Below, one piece after another: positions 52,535 through 60,735 of a stretch of DNA of 64,000 nucleotides. The notes beneath the pieces were generated by a model. The model saw nothing but the letters and a program-made list of their open reading frames with translations, was not told the origin of the DNA and searched no databases. Positions within the stretch are counted from its first letter, which is position 1. Each line of letters starts with the position of its first letter. Source of the DNA: Bacillota bacterium (GTDB lineage Bacteria > Bacillota > Clostridia > Lachnospirales > Lachnospiraceae); assembly GCA_023421505.1 (NCBI GenBank), contig JAEZTJ010000033.1, positions 124,001-188,000 on the forward strand, given 5' to 3'. Both the position numbers and the translations under genes were made by a program.

Positions 52535-53431
52535 ATGAGAAGATTTTTCAAATATATTGAAATAGCCACCAAGATAACCAGTACCTTTGTATTTTTTATG
52601 ACCGTGGCATTCCTATTATATCGGAAGGAGACCATCAATTGGAGACTCACCTTAATTTTCTTTGCTTCGATGCTGTTCTTTGATTTTACTACCACTGCCA
52701 TTAACAATTATATTGATACTAGAGATAACCAACAAACGCTGCAATACGAGAGAAGAACTGCATTAATTATTATCTATATCCTTTTTTTTATAAGTACTTT
52801 TCTCGGATTATATTTAGTTTATCTAACAGATGTTGTTGTTTTATTTTTAGGTGGTATCTGCTTTTTTTGCGGCGTTTTCTACACCTACGGGCCGCTTCCG
52901 ATATCAAGACAGCCTCTAGGGGAATTTTTATCCGGCCTATTTTATGGTTTTTTAATTCCTTTTATTCTTTTTTATATCAATATGCCAAAAGGAACCTTAC
53001 TTAATTTGCATTTAAGCCTAGAGGAGATAACTGTGCAGATTAAAGTGATCCCCATGCTTACCCTGCTGTTAATTTCAATCATACCATTTTGTACAACAGC
53101 AAATATTATGCTGGCTAATAATATTTGTGATTTAGAAAAGGATATTGCTGTTAAAAGGCATACCCTGCCCTATTATATCGGAGATAAGGCCCTCTATCTT
53201 TTTGCAAGCCTGTATTATCTTTCTTATTTTACATTAATCGTAATGACTGTTTTACGACTCCTTTCCCCTCTATGCCTTTTATCCCTGATCACAATAGTCC
53301 TTGTACAAAAGAACATTAAAACTTTTTTTAAAAAACAGGATAAAGCAACCACTTTTATTTTATCAGTGAAAAATTATATGATTATTATGGGTTCTGTTAC
53401 TTTACTTATTTTCTTAAGTACGTTTCTTTAA
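52535..53431 (+). CDS. dmkA: UbiA family prenyltransferase (MenA/DmkA-like)
   Basis: Integral membrane enzyme that attaches the polyprenyl chain to an aromatic acid such as 1,4-dihydroxy-2-naphthoate. The first motif is NNYIDTRDN (about 60-68) and the second NICDLEKDIAVKRHTLP (about 195-211). Between them FYTYGPLPISRQPLGEFLSG is typical of the MenA group. Eight or nine membrane helices. I start it at the ATG at 52535 behind AGGTGA; a TTG at 52532 precedes it directly. Length 298. The 193-bp gap to dmkB shows no terminator. Confidence 0.88.
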   Translation: MRRFFKYIEIATKITSTFVFFMTVAFLLYRKETINWRLTLIFFASMLFFDFTTTAINNYIDTRDNQQTLQYERRTALIIIYILFFISTFLGLYLVYLTDVVVLFLGGICFFCGVFYTYGPLPISRQPLGEFLSGLFYGFLIPFILFYINMPKGTLLNLHLSLEEITVQIKVIPMLTLLLISIIPFCTTANIMLANNICDLEKDIAVKRHTLPYYIGDKALYLFASLYYLSYFTLIVMTVLRLLSPLCLLSLITIVLVQKNIKTFFKKQDKATTFILSVKNYMIIMGSVTLLIFLSTFL

Positions 53432-53511
53432 AATATTAATATGCATTAATTCTAAATATTTGGAAATAATGATTTTATTGATGAGATTAACTTATGAAAG
53501 GAAGATATACC

Positions 53512-54066
53512 ATGAAGGTAAAAATTACAATCTTAGCATTGGTATTAATGATGGTATTATTAACTGGATGTAACAAAAAAGATGAGGAAGGGGATAATAA
53601 TACATCAGGTAATGATACTCCTGATACAGTAACAACAGCTTCTATTGTAGATAGCAACGAAGCCTTTGAAAAAGCAATCAGTAAAAATGGTACCTGGATT
53701 ATTGCTATAACAAAAGATTTAACCTTTGATACAGAATTAATACTCGAAGGGGAATATAAAAACGGTAAGAAGGATGATAAAGGCAATGATCTCATTCAAC
53801 GTAAAGTCGCTCTTTACGCGCAGGATAAAGATCGTAATATTACAGCAAGATATACTTTAACCGCACCTAAGCTAACCGTTTTTAGCCCGGAGGCAAGCAT
53901 TCAGCATGGTACTTTCAAGGGCGACTTATATGTATCCGTTTCTAATTTCAAGCTAATTGATGCCACGGTCGACGGAAACGTTTATTTTACCTCAGAAGAC
54001 TATAAAAGCTCATTTACCATGGATGAAACCAGTAAGGTCACAGGTACTCAGGAATTAAAGAAATAA
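53512..54066 (+). CDS. Lipoprotein of unknown function, end of the electron-transfer-like set
   Basis: Exported lipoprotein of 184 residues: MKVKITILALVLMMV, then lipobox LLTGC with C20, and an Asn/Asp/Thr-rich spacer. The rest is beta-rich (FEKAISKNGTWIIAITKDLT, RYTLTAPKLTVFSPEASIQH, FKLIDATVDGNVYF). That pattern suggests a small right-handed beta-helix. I see no flavinylation site (D-x-x-S/T-G-A-T) of the PplA type and no heme motif. It starts behind GAAAGGAAG at 53512; the longer frame from 53494 is less likely. Position suggests a partner of Ndh2, but only by neighbourhood. Confidence 0.78.
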   Translation: MKVKITILALVLMMVLLTGCNKKDEEGDNNTSGNDTPDTVTTASIVDSNEAFEKAISKNGTWIIAITKDLTFDTELILEGEYKNGKKDDKGNDLIQRKVALYAQDKDRNITARYTLTAPKLTVFSPEASIQHGTFKGDLYVSVSNFKLIDATVDGNVYFTSEDYKSSFTMDETSKVTGTQELKK

Positions 54067-54082
54067 CGATTATAATATAATA

Positions 54083-54123
54083 AGAGATATATTGTACACT
54101 TAAGGCAATATATCTCTTTTTTC
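54083..54123 (+). terminator. Terminator after the lipoprotein gene
   Basis: AGAGATATATTG pairs with CAATATATCTCT around an 11-base loop, then TTTTTT. Confidence 0.9.
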
Positions 54124-54272
54124 ATCCATCTAAAATATATCCATTGTCTAGCAATTAAGTGCAAAATGTTACTATACATAACTGGTTAAGTGAATAGTCT
54201 ATGTCATCTAACAACAAATCACCTTAATATCAGGACAAGCAAGACATGTGTAGTAATGCGCATATTAGCTCA

Positions 54273-55001
54273 CTATAACCTAATTTCATATATTACTTCC
54301 TTGACATTGATGGAATATTGATTATCCTTTATCCTACTATATTTTTGCAAAATTTTAATATATCTATCTATATTACTATAGTAACCCTCTAAATTCTTTT
54401 TGAAAAAGAACGATAAATTATAATATAAATCCTCTAACGTCTTCCCATATATTTCAGTATCAATTATATTCATAATACTACAGTAATAATTGAATTTTTC
54501 TAACTTTGTAAATACCCTGTCAATGCCTCCTTTCCGTTCTATCGTTAAATCATTTATTATAATATGAGCATAATTATCCCAGTCACAATGGGGCAGATAC
54601 GATATCCCAAGTATTATGCCCTTTGCACTCTTTAGCTTCATAATCTTATTCATAATAATTTCTATATCTTTATCTCGAAATAAATCCAAAAAATAGGATA
54701 ACAAAATAATATCATAGCTATCATCGGTCCTATAATTTTGAATAGTATCCTCAATAACAGTAAGATTTTTTATATTCTTTTCTCTTAAGTTTTGAGCGAA
54801 GCTTTGATTAGGCTCAACAGCTATAACAGATTTTAGTATTGAGGTTAATCCTATTGCAAATTCTCCTTGCCCTGCGCCAACATCAAGTAATGAAGTGTAA
54901 TTATATTTTGGCAGCTCATTTTTAAGATAATTACACAAAACGTTTTTTCCGTTTGTGTTATTTATATACTTAATAAATAATTCACTATTCGCTTGCTCCA
55001 T
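54273..55001 (-). CDS. Class I SAM-dependent methyltransferase (substrate unknown)
   Basis: Cytoplasmic methyltransferase-like protein of about 242 residues. Motif I is LLDVGAGQGEFAIGL (about 37-51), motif II VIAVEPNQSFAQNL, then DIILLSYFLDLF as the post-motif strand. I start it at the ATG at 55001 behind GAGGG; a longer frame begins at 55043 and would overlap the upstream gene. The C-terminal part (after about 150) has no motif known to me. It is last in a three-gene unit with a DPPY protein and a 2TM protein. Region base composition is notably AT-rich, as in acquired DNA. Confidence 0.72.
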   Translation of the reverse strand: MEQANSELFIKYINNTNGKNVLCNYLKNELPKYNYTSLLDVGAGQGEFAIGLTSILKSVIAVEPNQSFAQNLREKNIKNLTVIEDTIQNYRTDDSYDIILLSYFLDLFRDKDIEIIMNKIMKLKSAKGIILGISYLPHCDWDNYAHIIINDLTIERKGGIDRVFTKLEKFNYYCSIMNIIDTEIYGKTLEDLYYNLSFFFKKNLEGYYSNIDRYIKILQKYSRIKDNQYSINVKEVIYEIRL

Positions 55002-55008
55002 AAATCCC

Positions 55009-55707
55009 TCAACTTTCGGTTCTCGTAATTTCAATGATGACAAAGTTATGCTTTCCTCTTATTTCTTCTATCGTATCAACTTTTATGTTATCGACTTGTG
55101 TTAATAAGAATTCGAGCCATTTTAAGGGTATAATTGAAATTATTTTTCCATTCCTGATTAAGTAATTTAAACCTGAGACGATAGAAGCGAGAAAAACTTT
55201 TTTTGACTCATTTTCATTCATTCTCAGGGCCTCTTCAGATACTAATCCATATGGCGGATCGATTATAATTCTATCTATTGCGTTCATAAATGCAGGCATA
55301 TTATTTAATATATCGTATTGACAAAATACAGGTCTTCGTATCTTAATATCTTTATTAATATTACTAATATCCTTTTCCCAATACATAAAAGAGTTATCCG
55401 TATCATAGAACCAGTTCTGAGGTGACTTTATTTCTCCCGGGTACAACTTATCAATCGCAATTAATAGTCTTGGGTTTCTTAGACTAAGTAATCTAAGTAT
55501 TCCGCCTGCTCCCCCGAATATATTCATTACAATATGATCGGTAGTTAGATCCGCTGCCATAACAACCTTTAATGCCTTATTAAAGCCCAATGTCATTCTA
55601 TTATAATCAGTTGCTTCTTCTATTTCTCCTGAACTATGTTTGATGACGCATTTTCTATGCATTTCATAAATCTCTTTCAATGTATCTATATTTATTATAT
55701 CATCCAT
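55009..55707 (-). CDS. DPPY-motif methyltransferase (nucleic-acid type)
   Basis: Methyltransferase of 232 residues. IIIDPPYGLV (about 149-158) is the catalytic motif used by N6-adenine and some tRNA guanine methyltransferases. The SAM region appears as MNIFGGAGGILRLLSL (about 60-75) with AIDKLYPGEI after it. No target-recognition domain or restriction partner is visible. Its short size argues against a stand-alone DNA restriction-modification enzyme. RNA or small-molecule targets remain open. It stops 8 bases before the next methyltransferase starts. Confidence 0.72.
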   Translation of the reverse strand: MDDIINIDTLKEIYEMHRKCVIKHSSGEIEEATDYNRMTLGFNKALKVVMAADLTTDHIVMNIFGGAGGILRLLSLRNPRLLIAIDKLYPGEIKSPQNWFYDTDNSFMYWEKDISNINKDIKIRRPVFCQYDILNNMPAFMNAIDRIIIDPPYGLVSEEALRMNENESKKVFLASIVSGLNYLIRNGKIISIIPLKWLEFLLTQVDNIKVDTIEEIRGKHNFVIIEITRTES

Positions 55708-55712
55708 AATCG

Positions 55713-56279
55713 TTAATCTTCCTTTATACTATTATCGACTTTCCATAACCAATCACCAGCGTTGACTCCGCCATTGCTAATACCAGACCATTTTCCTTCT
55801 AATAGTAAACCATCCCTCTTACATATTAATATCAAAGTACCATAGTAATTTCTTCCATTATTTATATTTTTCCAGGTGCCATTAATAACTCCTTCTCTAT
55901 TGATATTTCCCCTAATAATATATTTCGTTGATTTAAAAGAAAAATCTCCAGAAATCTGTGTACTAATTCCGATACCTTTTATATAGCTCCCTATTTGCTT
56001 TAATTCAATTTTATCTTCGATTTCTACTTTATTTCCATTTTTGTTATAGCCCCAATGTGATATCCAGTTTTTATTTAGTACCCACCCTCCCGGACTGGAG
56101 AAAATATATACTAACGGCTGCTGAAAATTTATGATAATAGCTGTTAAAACCAGTATTATGACATAAACAGCGATAGTTATGGTATCACTATTTTTACATA
56201 CATAAGAAATTAAGAATATGATTAAGCTTCCAACTAACGAAGTTATAATAGAAAAAACAAATTCCTTTTTCAAATTCAT
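55713..56279 (-). CDS. 2TM protein with beta-rich cytoplasmic domain
   Basis: Unrecognised 188-residue protein. Two membrane helices at the N-terminus (about 8-29 and 32-52) are followed by about 120 residues of alternating hydrophobic strands with Trp and Gly: KNWISHWGYNKNG, KIELKQIGSYIKGIG, YIIRGNINREGVINGTW, YYGTLILICKRDGLLLEGKW and a final GDWLWK. That layout, two helices plus a small beta-barrel, recalls the 2TM-beta effectors such as Cap15 of CBASS. No cyclic-nucleotide synthase lies nearby, so the similarity is only of topology. It is first in the unit with the two methyltransferases. Confidence 0.68.
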   Translation of the reverse strand: MNLKKEFVFSIITSLVGSLIIFLISYVCKNSDTITIAVYVIILVLTAIIINFQQPLVYIFSSPGGWVLNKNWISHWGYNKNGNKVEIEDKIELKQIGSYIKGIGISTQISGDFSFKSTKYIIRGNINREGVINGTWKNINNGRNYYGTLILICKRDGLLLEGKWSGISNGGVNAGDWLWKVDNSIKED

Positions 56280-56310
56280 TATTAATAGCTCCCCCTTCGA
56301 TACTTTAGCA

Positions 56311-56451
56311 TAGATAATGCAAAACTATATCATATTAAAAAATGGCTACACAGCATATGCTATTCCTTCGCTCCTATGCTCTTAACTTCCGCTCCGAAAT
56401 AGATTATGCTGTGTATGCAACCTTACAATTAGCGAGTTTCGCAAGTGTCTA
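56311..56451. repeat. MITE-like palindromic repeat, copy G
   Basis: TAGATAATGCAAAACTATAT at the left, GTTTCGCAAGTGTCTA at the right; inner arms CATATGCTATTCCTTCGCTCC and a matching right arm. It is directly upstream of the 2TM gene, in its likely promoter region. The 351-bp gap otherwise contains only the following terminator. Confidence 0.75.
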
Positions 56452-56528
56452 CTCTTTTAACATATTATACCATATTTTAGTATTTTAACAATTGGTTTTC
56501 GTTTGAAGCCTGGACATAAACAAGGCAT

Positions 56529-56570
56529 AAAAAATAACTACCTTCCTTTCCAATGGAAAATAGGGTAGTT
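56529..56570 (-). terminator. Terminator after the 126-residue gene
   Basis: AACTACC pairs with GGTAGTT, with an inner TTTCC/GGAAA stem, and a T-run (AAAAAA on the plus strand) on the minus strand. It lies 61 bases past the stop. Confidence 0.7.
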
Positions 56571-56630
56571 TTAGTCGAAATATTAGAAAATTTGACACAA
56601 CAGGAATTCCTGACCCTGTTGTATTATAGC

Positions 56631-57011
56631 TTAATGAAATAGTCCACTTAAAGAATTTGTAATTGAATTCTTTAATTCTTCAGTCCGTTCCGGCTGAATA
56701 AGATACGTCCATTTATATGTATAATAAAGTACTATGCAAGTACCTATGATAATACATAATATAATGAAATATGTTTTATTACTCCTATTCTCCAACTTCT
56801 CCAGCCGATCCATGATTACATCTAATTTATAATTGATTAAATTATAATCCGCCGAGTGCTTATCGTCAGTCGCGCTTTCCTCTACATCTGATCGCACTTG
56901 GCCGGCAATTTGCTCGATATTATTCTTACGCTTCTTGTTATTTAAAATTACGATTATGATAATACTCATATATAATAGTGGTATGGAAAATAATAGTAAT
57001 ATACTGGGCAT
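56631..57011 (-). CDS. Small membrane protein with cytoplasmic coiled-coil segment
   Basis: Unrecognised protein of 126 residues. A membrane helix at the N-terminus (PSILLLFSIPLLYMSIIIIV) is followed by a charged 55-residue loop with heptad character (YKLDVIMDRLEKLENRSN). Then comes a second helix (YFIILCIIIGTCIVLYYTY) and a short tail. Ribosome site AGAGG. Start at 57011. It follows the 84-residue membrane gene by 65 bp in the same direction. The function is unknown; both could be an accessory unit of the Bce-type module upstream. Confidence 0.62.
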   Translation of the reverse strand: MPSILLLFSIPLLYMSIIIIVILNNKKRKNNIEQIAGQVRSDVEESATDDKHSADYNLINYKLDVIMDRLEKLENRSNKTYFIILCIIIGTCIVLYYTYKWTYLIQPERTEELKNSITNSLSGLFH

Positions 57012-57076
57012 ATAATCCTCTTTTTCCTATTGTGATTTTATCTAATAATTTCACTGTAATCTATTTCTAATCATTA

Positions 57077-57331
57077 TCAATTTCCTTTTAATCTGTTTTC
57101 AAGTAATTTAAGTTCTTCCGCTACATCCTGCGTTAAGGCTCTTAAACCTCTTGCGATTATCAAGCATAAGACACTGATACCTATACATGTCAATATTAAC
57201 GGTAATATCTCTGCTCTAATTGCAATTCCCATTCTATTAATCATAATGCATAAAAGTGGAAAGAAAAAAGCGATTATAGATATAAAATATAAGAGATATA
57301 TGATTTTATTCGTTCTGTCAAAATGATACAT
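57077..57331 (-). CDS. Small membrane protein (84 residues)
   Basis: Unrecognised: two membrane helices (IIYLLYFISIIAFFFPLLCIM and LPLILTCIGISVLCLIIARG) and a charged C-terminal helix (LTQDVAEELKLLENRLKGN) that may form a coiled coil. Start at 57331 behind AGGAG. It precedes the 126-residue gene in the same direction. The two tails look complementary (LENR motifs in both), so they might interact. No family recognised. Confidence 0.6.
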   Translation of the reverse strand: MYHFDRTNKIIYLLYFISIIAFFFPLLCIMINRMGIAIRAEILPLILTCIGISVLCLIIARGLRALTQDVAEELKLLENRLKGN

Positions 57332-57585
57332 TCCTACCGCTCCTATCTATTTAATTTACGTATTTGTAACTAATTGTCCCCTTGCCATTACAGCTATATT
57401 AGTTAATTAAAGATTTGTGTGTCAGGAATCCGGCTGTTAGGTTATAAAAATAACCACTTTTTACCACTAATAAATATATTACACTCAAAAACCTTTGTCA
57501 ATAGCATCAATACCACAACAAATGAGATCACTAAATATTCTAAATGGATAGGCTGTACCAAATAAAGAACTGATATAGATTTTGC

Positions 57586-57735
57586 TTATTTTTTTGAATT
57601 TCTTCTTTTCTTAATTACTTTAACAATAATAACCACCACAATAATTACTGCAACCACTTCAAGGCATGGCAGCCACCACAGAATCGTCTCTGCAATTCCC
57701 TCTGATAATCCTAATTTCATTAAAAAGTCCTTCAT
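57586..57735 (-). CDS. 49-residue membrane microprotein next to the bceB-like gene
   Basis: Found by hand. ATG at 57735 behind GGGGGAG; the stop is at 57586. The protein is MKDFLMKLGL, then an amphipathic stretch (SEGIAETILWWLPCLE), a helix of Val/Ile (VVAVIIVVVIIVKV) and a basic tail IKKRRNSKK. It starts 18 bp after the permease stop, so it is almost certainly co-transcribed with it. The shape, one helix with a basic end, suggests a regulator or stabiliser of the transporter, but there is no direct evidence. Confidence 0.7.
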   Translation of the reverse strand: MKDFLMKLGLSEGIAETILWWLPCLEVVAVIIVVVIIVKVIKKRRNSKK

Positions 57736-57752
57736 ATTCTTCTCCCCCTATA

Positions 57753-59744
57753 TTATTGATTTACTCGTTTTTCAATGATAATGCTCTGTGCCGTTTTGCA
57801 AGTCACTGTGTAATATATCAAATACATGACAAGCATAATTGCCACGGACACCACTAAATTCATTCCAATCTTCATTCCGAAGAAGGGTTCCAGTTTTCTT
57901 AATACGGCTTTAATTACACATATGGAAACAAGTAGTGCTGGGATTAAGGGCGCAACAAAATATATTCCGATTTGTTTATTAATGGTCTTCTGAACCATCT
58001 TCCTGCTTGCACCTATCTTTGTCAACGTTAAATAACGCATCTTATTTTCTTGTGTCTCTGTTAATTGCTGCAATGCCAATACTGCCAAGGTAACGATGAT
58101 TAGGATAAGTCCTAAATAGCTGCAAAGAAATGCAATTACTCCAAACACACCCACAAATATATTATCATTTACCACTTTGGAGGCATAGTAAATCTCATCT
58201 TTCACACTCATAGCTACAAATTTATTGTTTATAATTTCATATAGGTCTTCTTCCGTTTCCTTAGAAAGCAGCTTTGCATTCCAAATATATCGATCTAGCT
58301 TCATACCCTCAACAACAGAATCATCTACAATCAGCATACCTGGGTTATTTTTATTTAAGCCTACCATAAAATCAAGCTTTAAGATGTCCATAGTCTTATT
58401 TCTTAATGTCTTGCCAAGAAGTTCAATCTCTTTCCCTTCCTTAAGCAGCTTCTCATAGTAAGGCAGAATAGCTTCGTAATTCGCATTAATCAAATACTCA
58501 TTTTCAGCAAGCTCAATCTGTTCTTCCCCAATTAGCTTAATAAGGTTATTATAATCCGTCTCAGTAATCAAGGATATCGTCCCGTCAAGAATGATCTTAT
58601 CCATTTTACCAAGCTTCTTTTCCTCCATGTGTACCAGCTTAATATATTCAATCGGAGAATTATAGATTGCCAGAAGCTCTGACCTTTCTACATATTTACT
58701 TAAATCAATTCCCTTTTCCTTTATAAACTCTTCAGGATTCCCCTTTTTGCTGTCAAGCATGACAGAAAAATCTACTGCCTTCTCATTGCTTACTTTCTGA
58801 TTAAACGCTCCTGTAACTGAGAAGCCTACCCCAAGTATTGTAATAGAAAGAATAAGCAGACCTGTGAGGGTTGCCATAACCCATATATTAATCTTCAGCT
58901 TACTGCTGACTTGTTTGACCAGAAAGCTGTTGAGGCCCTTATAATAAAAACTCCCGGATTTTTTCGCTAAGGTAACGCAGACTGTTGCAAAGCTATAAAA
59001 TAGCAATATGATACCGGCTGAAATAAGTCCGAGTGTCTGCCATAGACTATTTCTATCTATTCCTTTTGTCATAAGGATATATAGACCTGCGCCTAAGCAT
59101 ACTATGGAAATGATAGAACAGAATGCTGAAAGTATCCTGTTACTTAAAGTTATCTCCTGATTAATTCTTTCCTGCTTTAGCATATCAATAAGTCTTATCT
59201 TCATCATACTTCTAGCACTTAGTAACGCAACTGCCAGATAGATAAGTGCAAAGGTAATAAGCGTTTCCTTTACCGCTGTGAAAGAAAATACAAAGGTAAG
59301 CGCTCCAACGTCACCCACAAACAATTGTACTGCTAAAGCTGAAAGGGCTTGAGAAAGATATATCCCTACTCCAATACCGATAGCGAGTGCTGCCGCACCG
59401 ACAAATACGGTCTCTCCAACAAAAATACCTAGTATTCTTCTTTGGGGCATCCCCAGGGCTGTATAGATAGCAAGCTCTTTCGATCTCCGTTTTAATATAA
59501 ATTGGTTCGCATAAAGAATCAACCCAGCCAGAATCACTGTGATAAATTTAGACAGAATACCAATATATCCTGTGAGCCTTTCTCCCCAAAACGCCATAGA
59601 TTTACTTAAATCACCCATTGCCGGTTGAGAGGTAATCGAATTAAAAGCGTAAAACATGGAGACTGCCAGACAAATGGTCAGAAAGTAAATGGCATAGTCC
59701 TTTATACTCCTACTCATATTTCTATAAATCAACTTAATCGTCAT
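57753..59744 (-). CDS. BceB/VraG-type ABC transporter permease
   Basis: Large permease of the peptide-resistance type (663 residues, ten membrane helices). It has a FtsX-like core near the start (LIYRNMSRSIKDYAIYFLTI, LILYANQFILKRRSKELAIY, ALGMPQRRILGIF), a large extracellular domain between helices 7 and 8 (about residues 310-520), and FtsX-like helices at the end (TLTKIGASRKMVQKTI). The extracellular domain senses peptide antibiotics such as bacitracin or nisin-like lipid II binders. Start 59744. It overlaps the ATPase gene by 11 bp. Resistance to a specific drug cannot be deduced. Confidence 0.9.
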   Translation of the reverse strand: MTIKLIYRNMSRSIKDYAIYFLTICLAVSMFYAFNSITSQPAMGDLSKSMAFWGERLTGYIGILSKFITVILAGLILYANQFILKRRSKELAIYTALGMPQRRILGIFVGETVFVGAAALAIGIGVGIYLSQALSALAVQLFVGDVGALTFVFSFTAVKETLITFALIYLAVALLSARSMMKIRLIDMLKQERINQEITLSNRILSAFCSIISIVCLGAGLYILMTKGIDRNSLWQTLGLISAGIILLFYSFATVCVTLAKKSGSFYYKGLNSFLVKQVSSKLKINIWVMATLTGLLILSITILGVGFSVTGAFNQKVSNEKAVDFSVMLDSKKGNPEEFIKEKGIDLSKYVERSELLAIYNSPIEYIKLVHMEEKKLGKMDKIILDGTISLITETDYNNLIKLIGEEQIELAENEYLINANYEAILPYYEKLLKEGKEIELLGKTLRNKTMDILKLDFMVGLNKNNPGMLIVDDSVVEGMKLDRYIWNAKLLSKETEEDLYEIINNKFVAMSVKDEIYYASKVVNDNIFVGVFGVIAFLCSYLGLILIIVTLAVLALQQLTETQENKMRYLTLTKIGASRKMVQKTINKQIGIYFVAPLIPALLVSICVIKAVLRKLEPFFGMKIGMNLVVSVAIMLVMYLIYYTVTCKTAQSIIIEKRVNQ

Positions 59745-60507
59745 CTGCTACCCCTTCCCCCTCACCAAGCACAGCCTGAACATCCATAATCCGATTAAAG
59801 AAGGTTTTTCTAGAGTCCTCACCCTTGTAAATCTCGTCAAATAATACACCATCCTTAACAAATAGAATTCGATTTGCAGCACTTGCTGTATAAGCATCAT
59901 GCGTTACCATAAGAATAGTGGCCTCTTCTTCCTGATTTAACTTTTTAAGACTAGTAAGCAGCTGTTTTGCGGATTTACTATCTAGGGCTCCCGTTGGCTC
60001 ATCCGCCAATAAAAGAGCCGGCTTACTTACCATTGATCTGGCACAGGCAACTCTTTGCTGCTGTCCGCCGGACATCTGATAAGGATATTTCTCTAATATA
60101 TCTGTAATGTTAACTGCTCTTGCTATCTCCAGGATTCTTCCTGGAATCTGCTTTGCAGGTATATTCAGTATAGAAAGTGCCATTGAGATGTTTTCATAAG
60201 CAGTCAGGGTATCTAACAGGTTATATTCCTGAAAAATAAAGCCCAGCTTCTCTCTTCGAAATCTCGCAAGACTATCGCCCTTTAGTTTGGTAATATCCTG
60301 TTCCTTAACATATACGTGACCTGCAGTAACCGTGTCAATGGTTGAAATACAATTTAATAAAGTACTCTTTCCACTGCCGGATGCACCCATAATTCCTACA
60401 AACTCACCCTTTTCAACTGTAAAACTGACACCTTTTAATGCTTGGGTTACATTTCCCTTATTACCATAGACCTTTTCTATACTTTCTACTCTAAGTACGT
60501 TTTCCAT
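59734..60507 (-). CDS. BceA-type ABC transporter ATPase
   Basis: ATPase partner of the permease. Walker A GASGSGKST at 41-49, signature YPYQMSGGQQQRVA (about 137-150), Walker B LLADEPTGALDS. Length 257. Start at 60507; GGAGG for it comes from the repeat at 60513-60579. The acidic C-terminus (VLGEGEGVADDD) is short. Together with the kinase and regulator at 62-63.8 kb it is a classical Bce-like detoxification and signalling module. Confidence 0.92.
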   Translation of the reverse strand: MENVLRVESIEKVYGNKGNVTQALKGVSFTVEKGEFVGIMGASGSGKSTLLNCISTIDTVTAGHVYVKEQDITKLKGDSLARFRREKLGFIFQEYNLLDTLTAYENISMALSILNIPAKQIPGRILEIARAVNITDILEKYPYQMSGGQQQRVACARSMVSKPALLLADEPTGALDSKSAKQLLTSLKKLNQEEEATILMVTHDAYTASAANRILFVKDGVLFDEIYKGEDSRKTFFNRIMDVQAVLGEGEGVADDD

Positions 60508-60512
60508 ATTAA

Positions 60513-60579
60513 CCCTCCATCTGCTACCAACATCTGCGAATTTGGGCAGCGCAAAAATCTTTGATTTTTCAACCTACCT
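60513..60579. repeat. Interspersed element, SD-supplying family, copy 4
   Basis: CCTCCATCTGCTACCAACAT, CTGCGAATTTGGGCAGCGC, then AAAAATCTTTGATTTTTCAA and CCTACC. It lacks the CACAAATTTGCCGG segment of copies 2 and 3. Read in the bceA direction, it ends in GATGGAGGG, 5-6 bases before the ATG. Confidence 0.8.
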
Positions 60580-60612
60580 CCATGCTGCCATTAGGCAGCT
60601 CTAATAGCAATG

Positions 60613-60682
60613 ACCATGCCTTTTGAGCATAAAATACCTCGTATGCGAGGCTACATGTCTTTCGCGGGACTATTCACACTTA
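60613..60682 (+). repeat. GCGAGGCT-type repeat, copy 2
   Basis: CCATGCCTTTTGAGCATAAAATACCTCGTATGCGAGGCT, a variable stretch, then ATTCACACTTA. It matches the copy at 44009-44091. The TACCTCGTATGCGAGGCT part is a small hairpin. Confidence 0.55.
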
Positions 60683-60735
60683 AATTTAACATTATAGCTA
60701 AAGCCACACCCCATATGAATATCTATAACGAATTA

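Noticed and set aside
55713..56279. A CBASS effector (Cap15)
   Set aside because: Only the topology agrees; there is no CD-NTase or other CBASS gene in the window.
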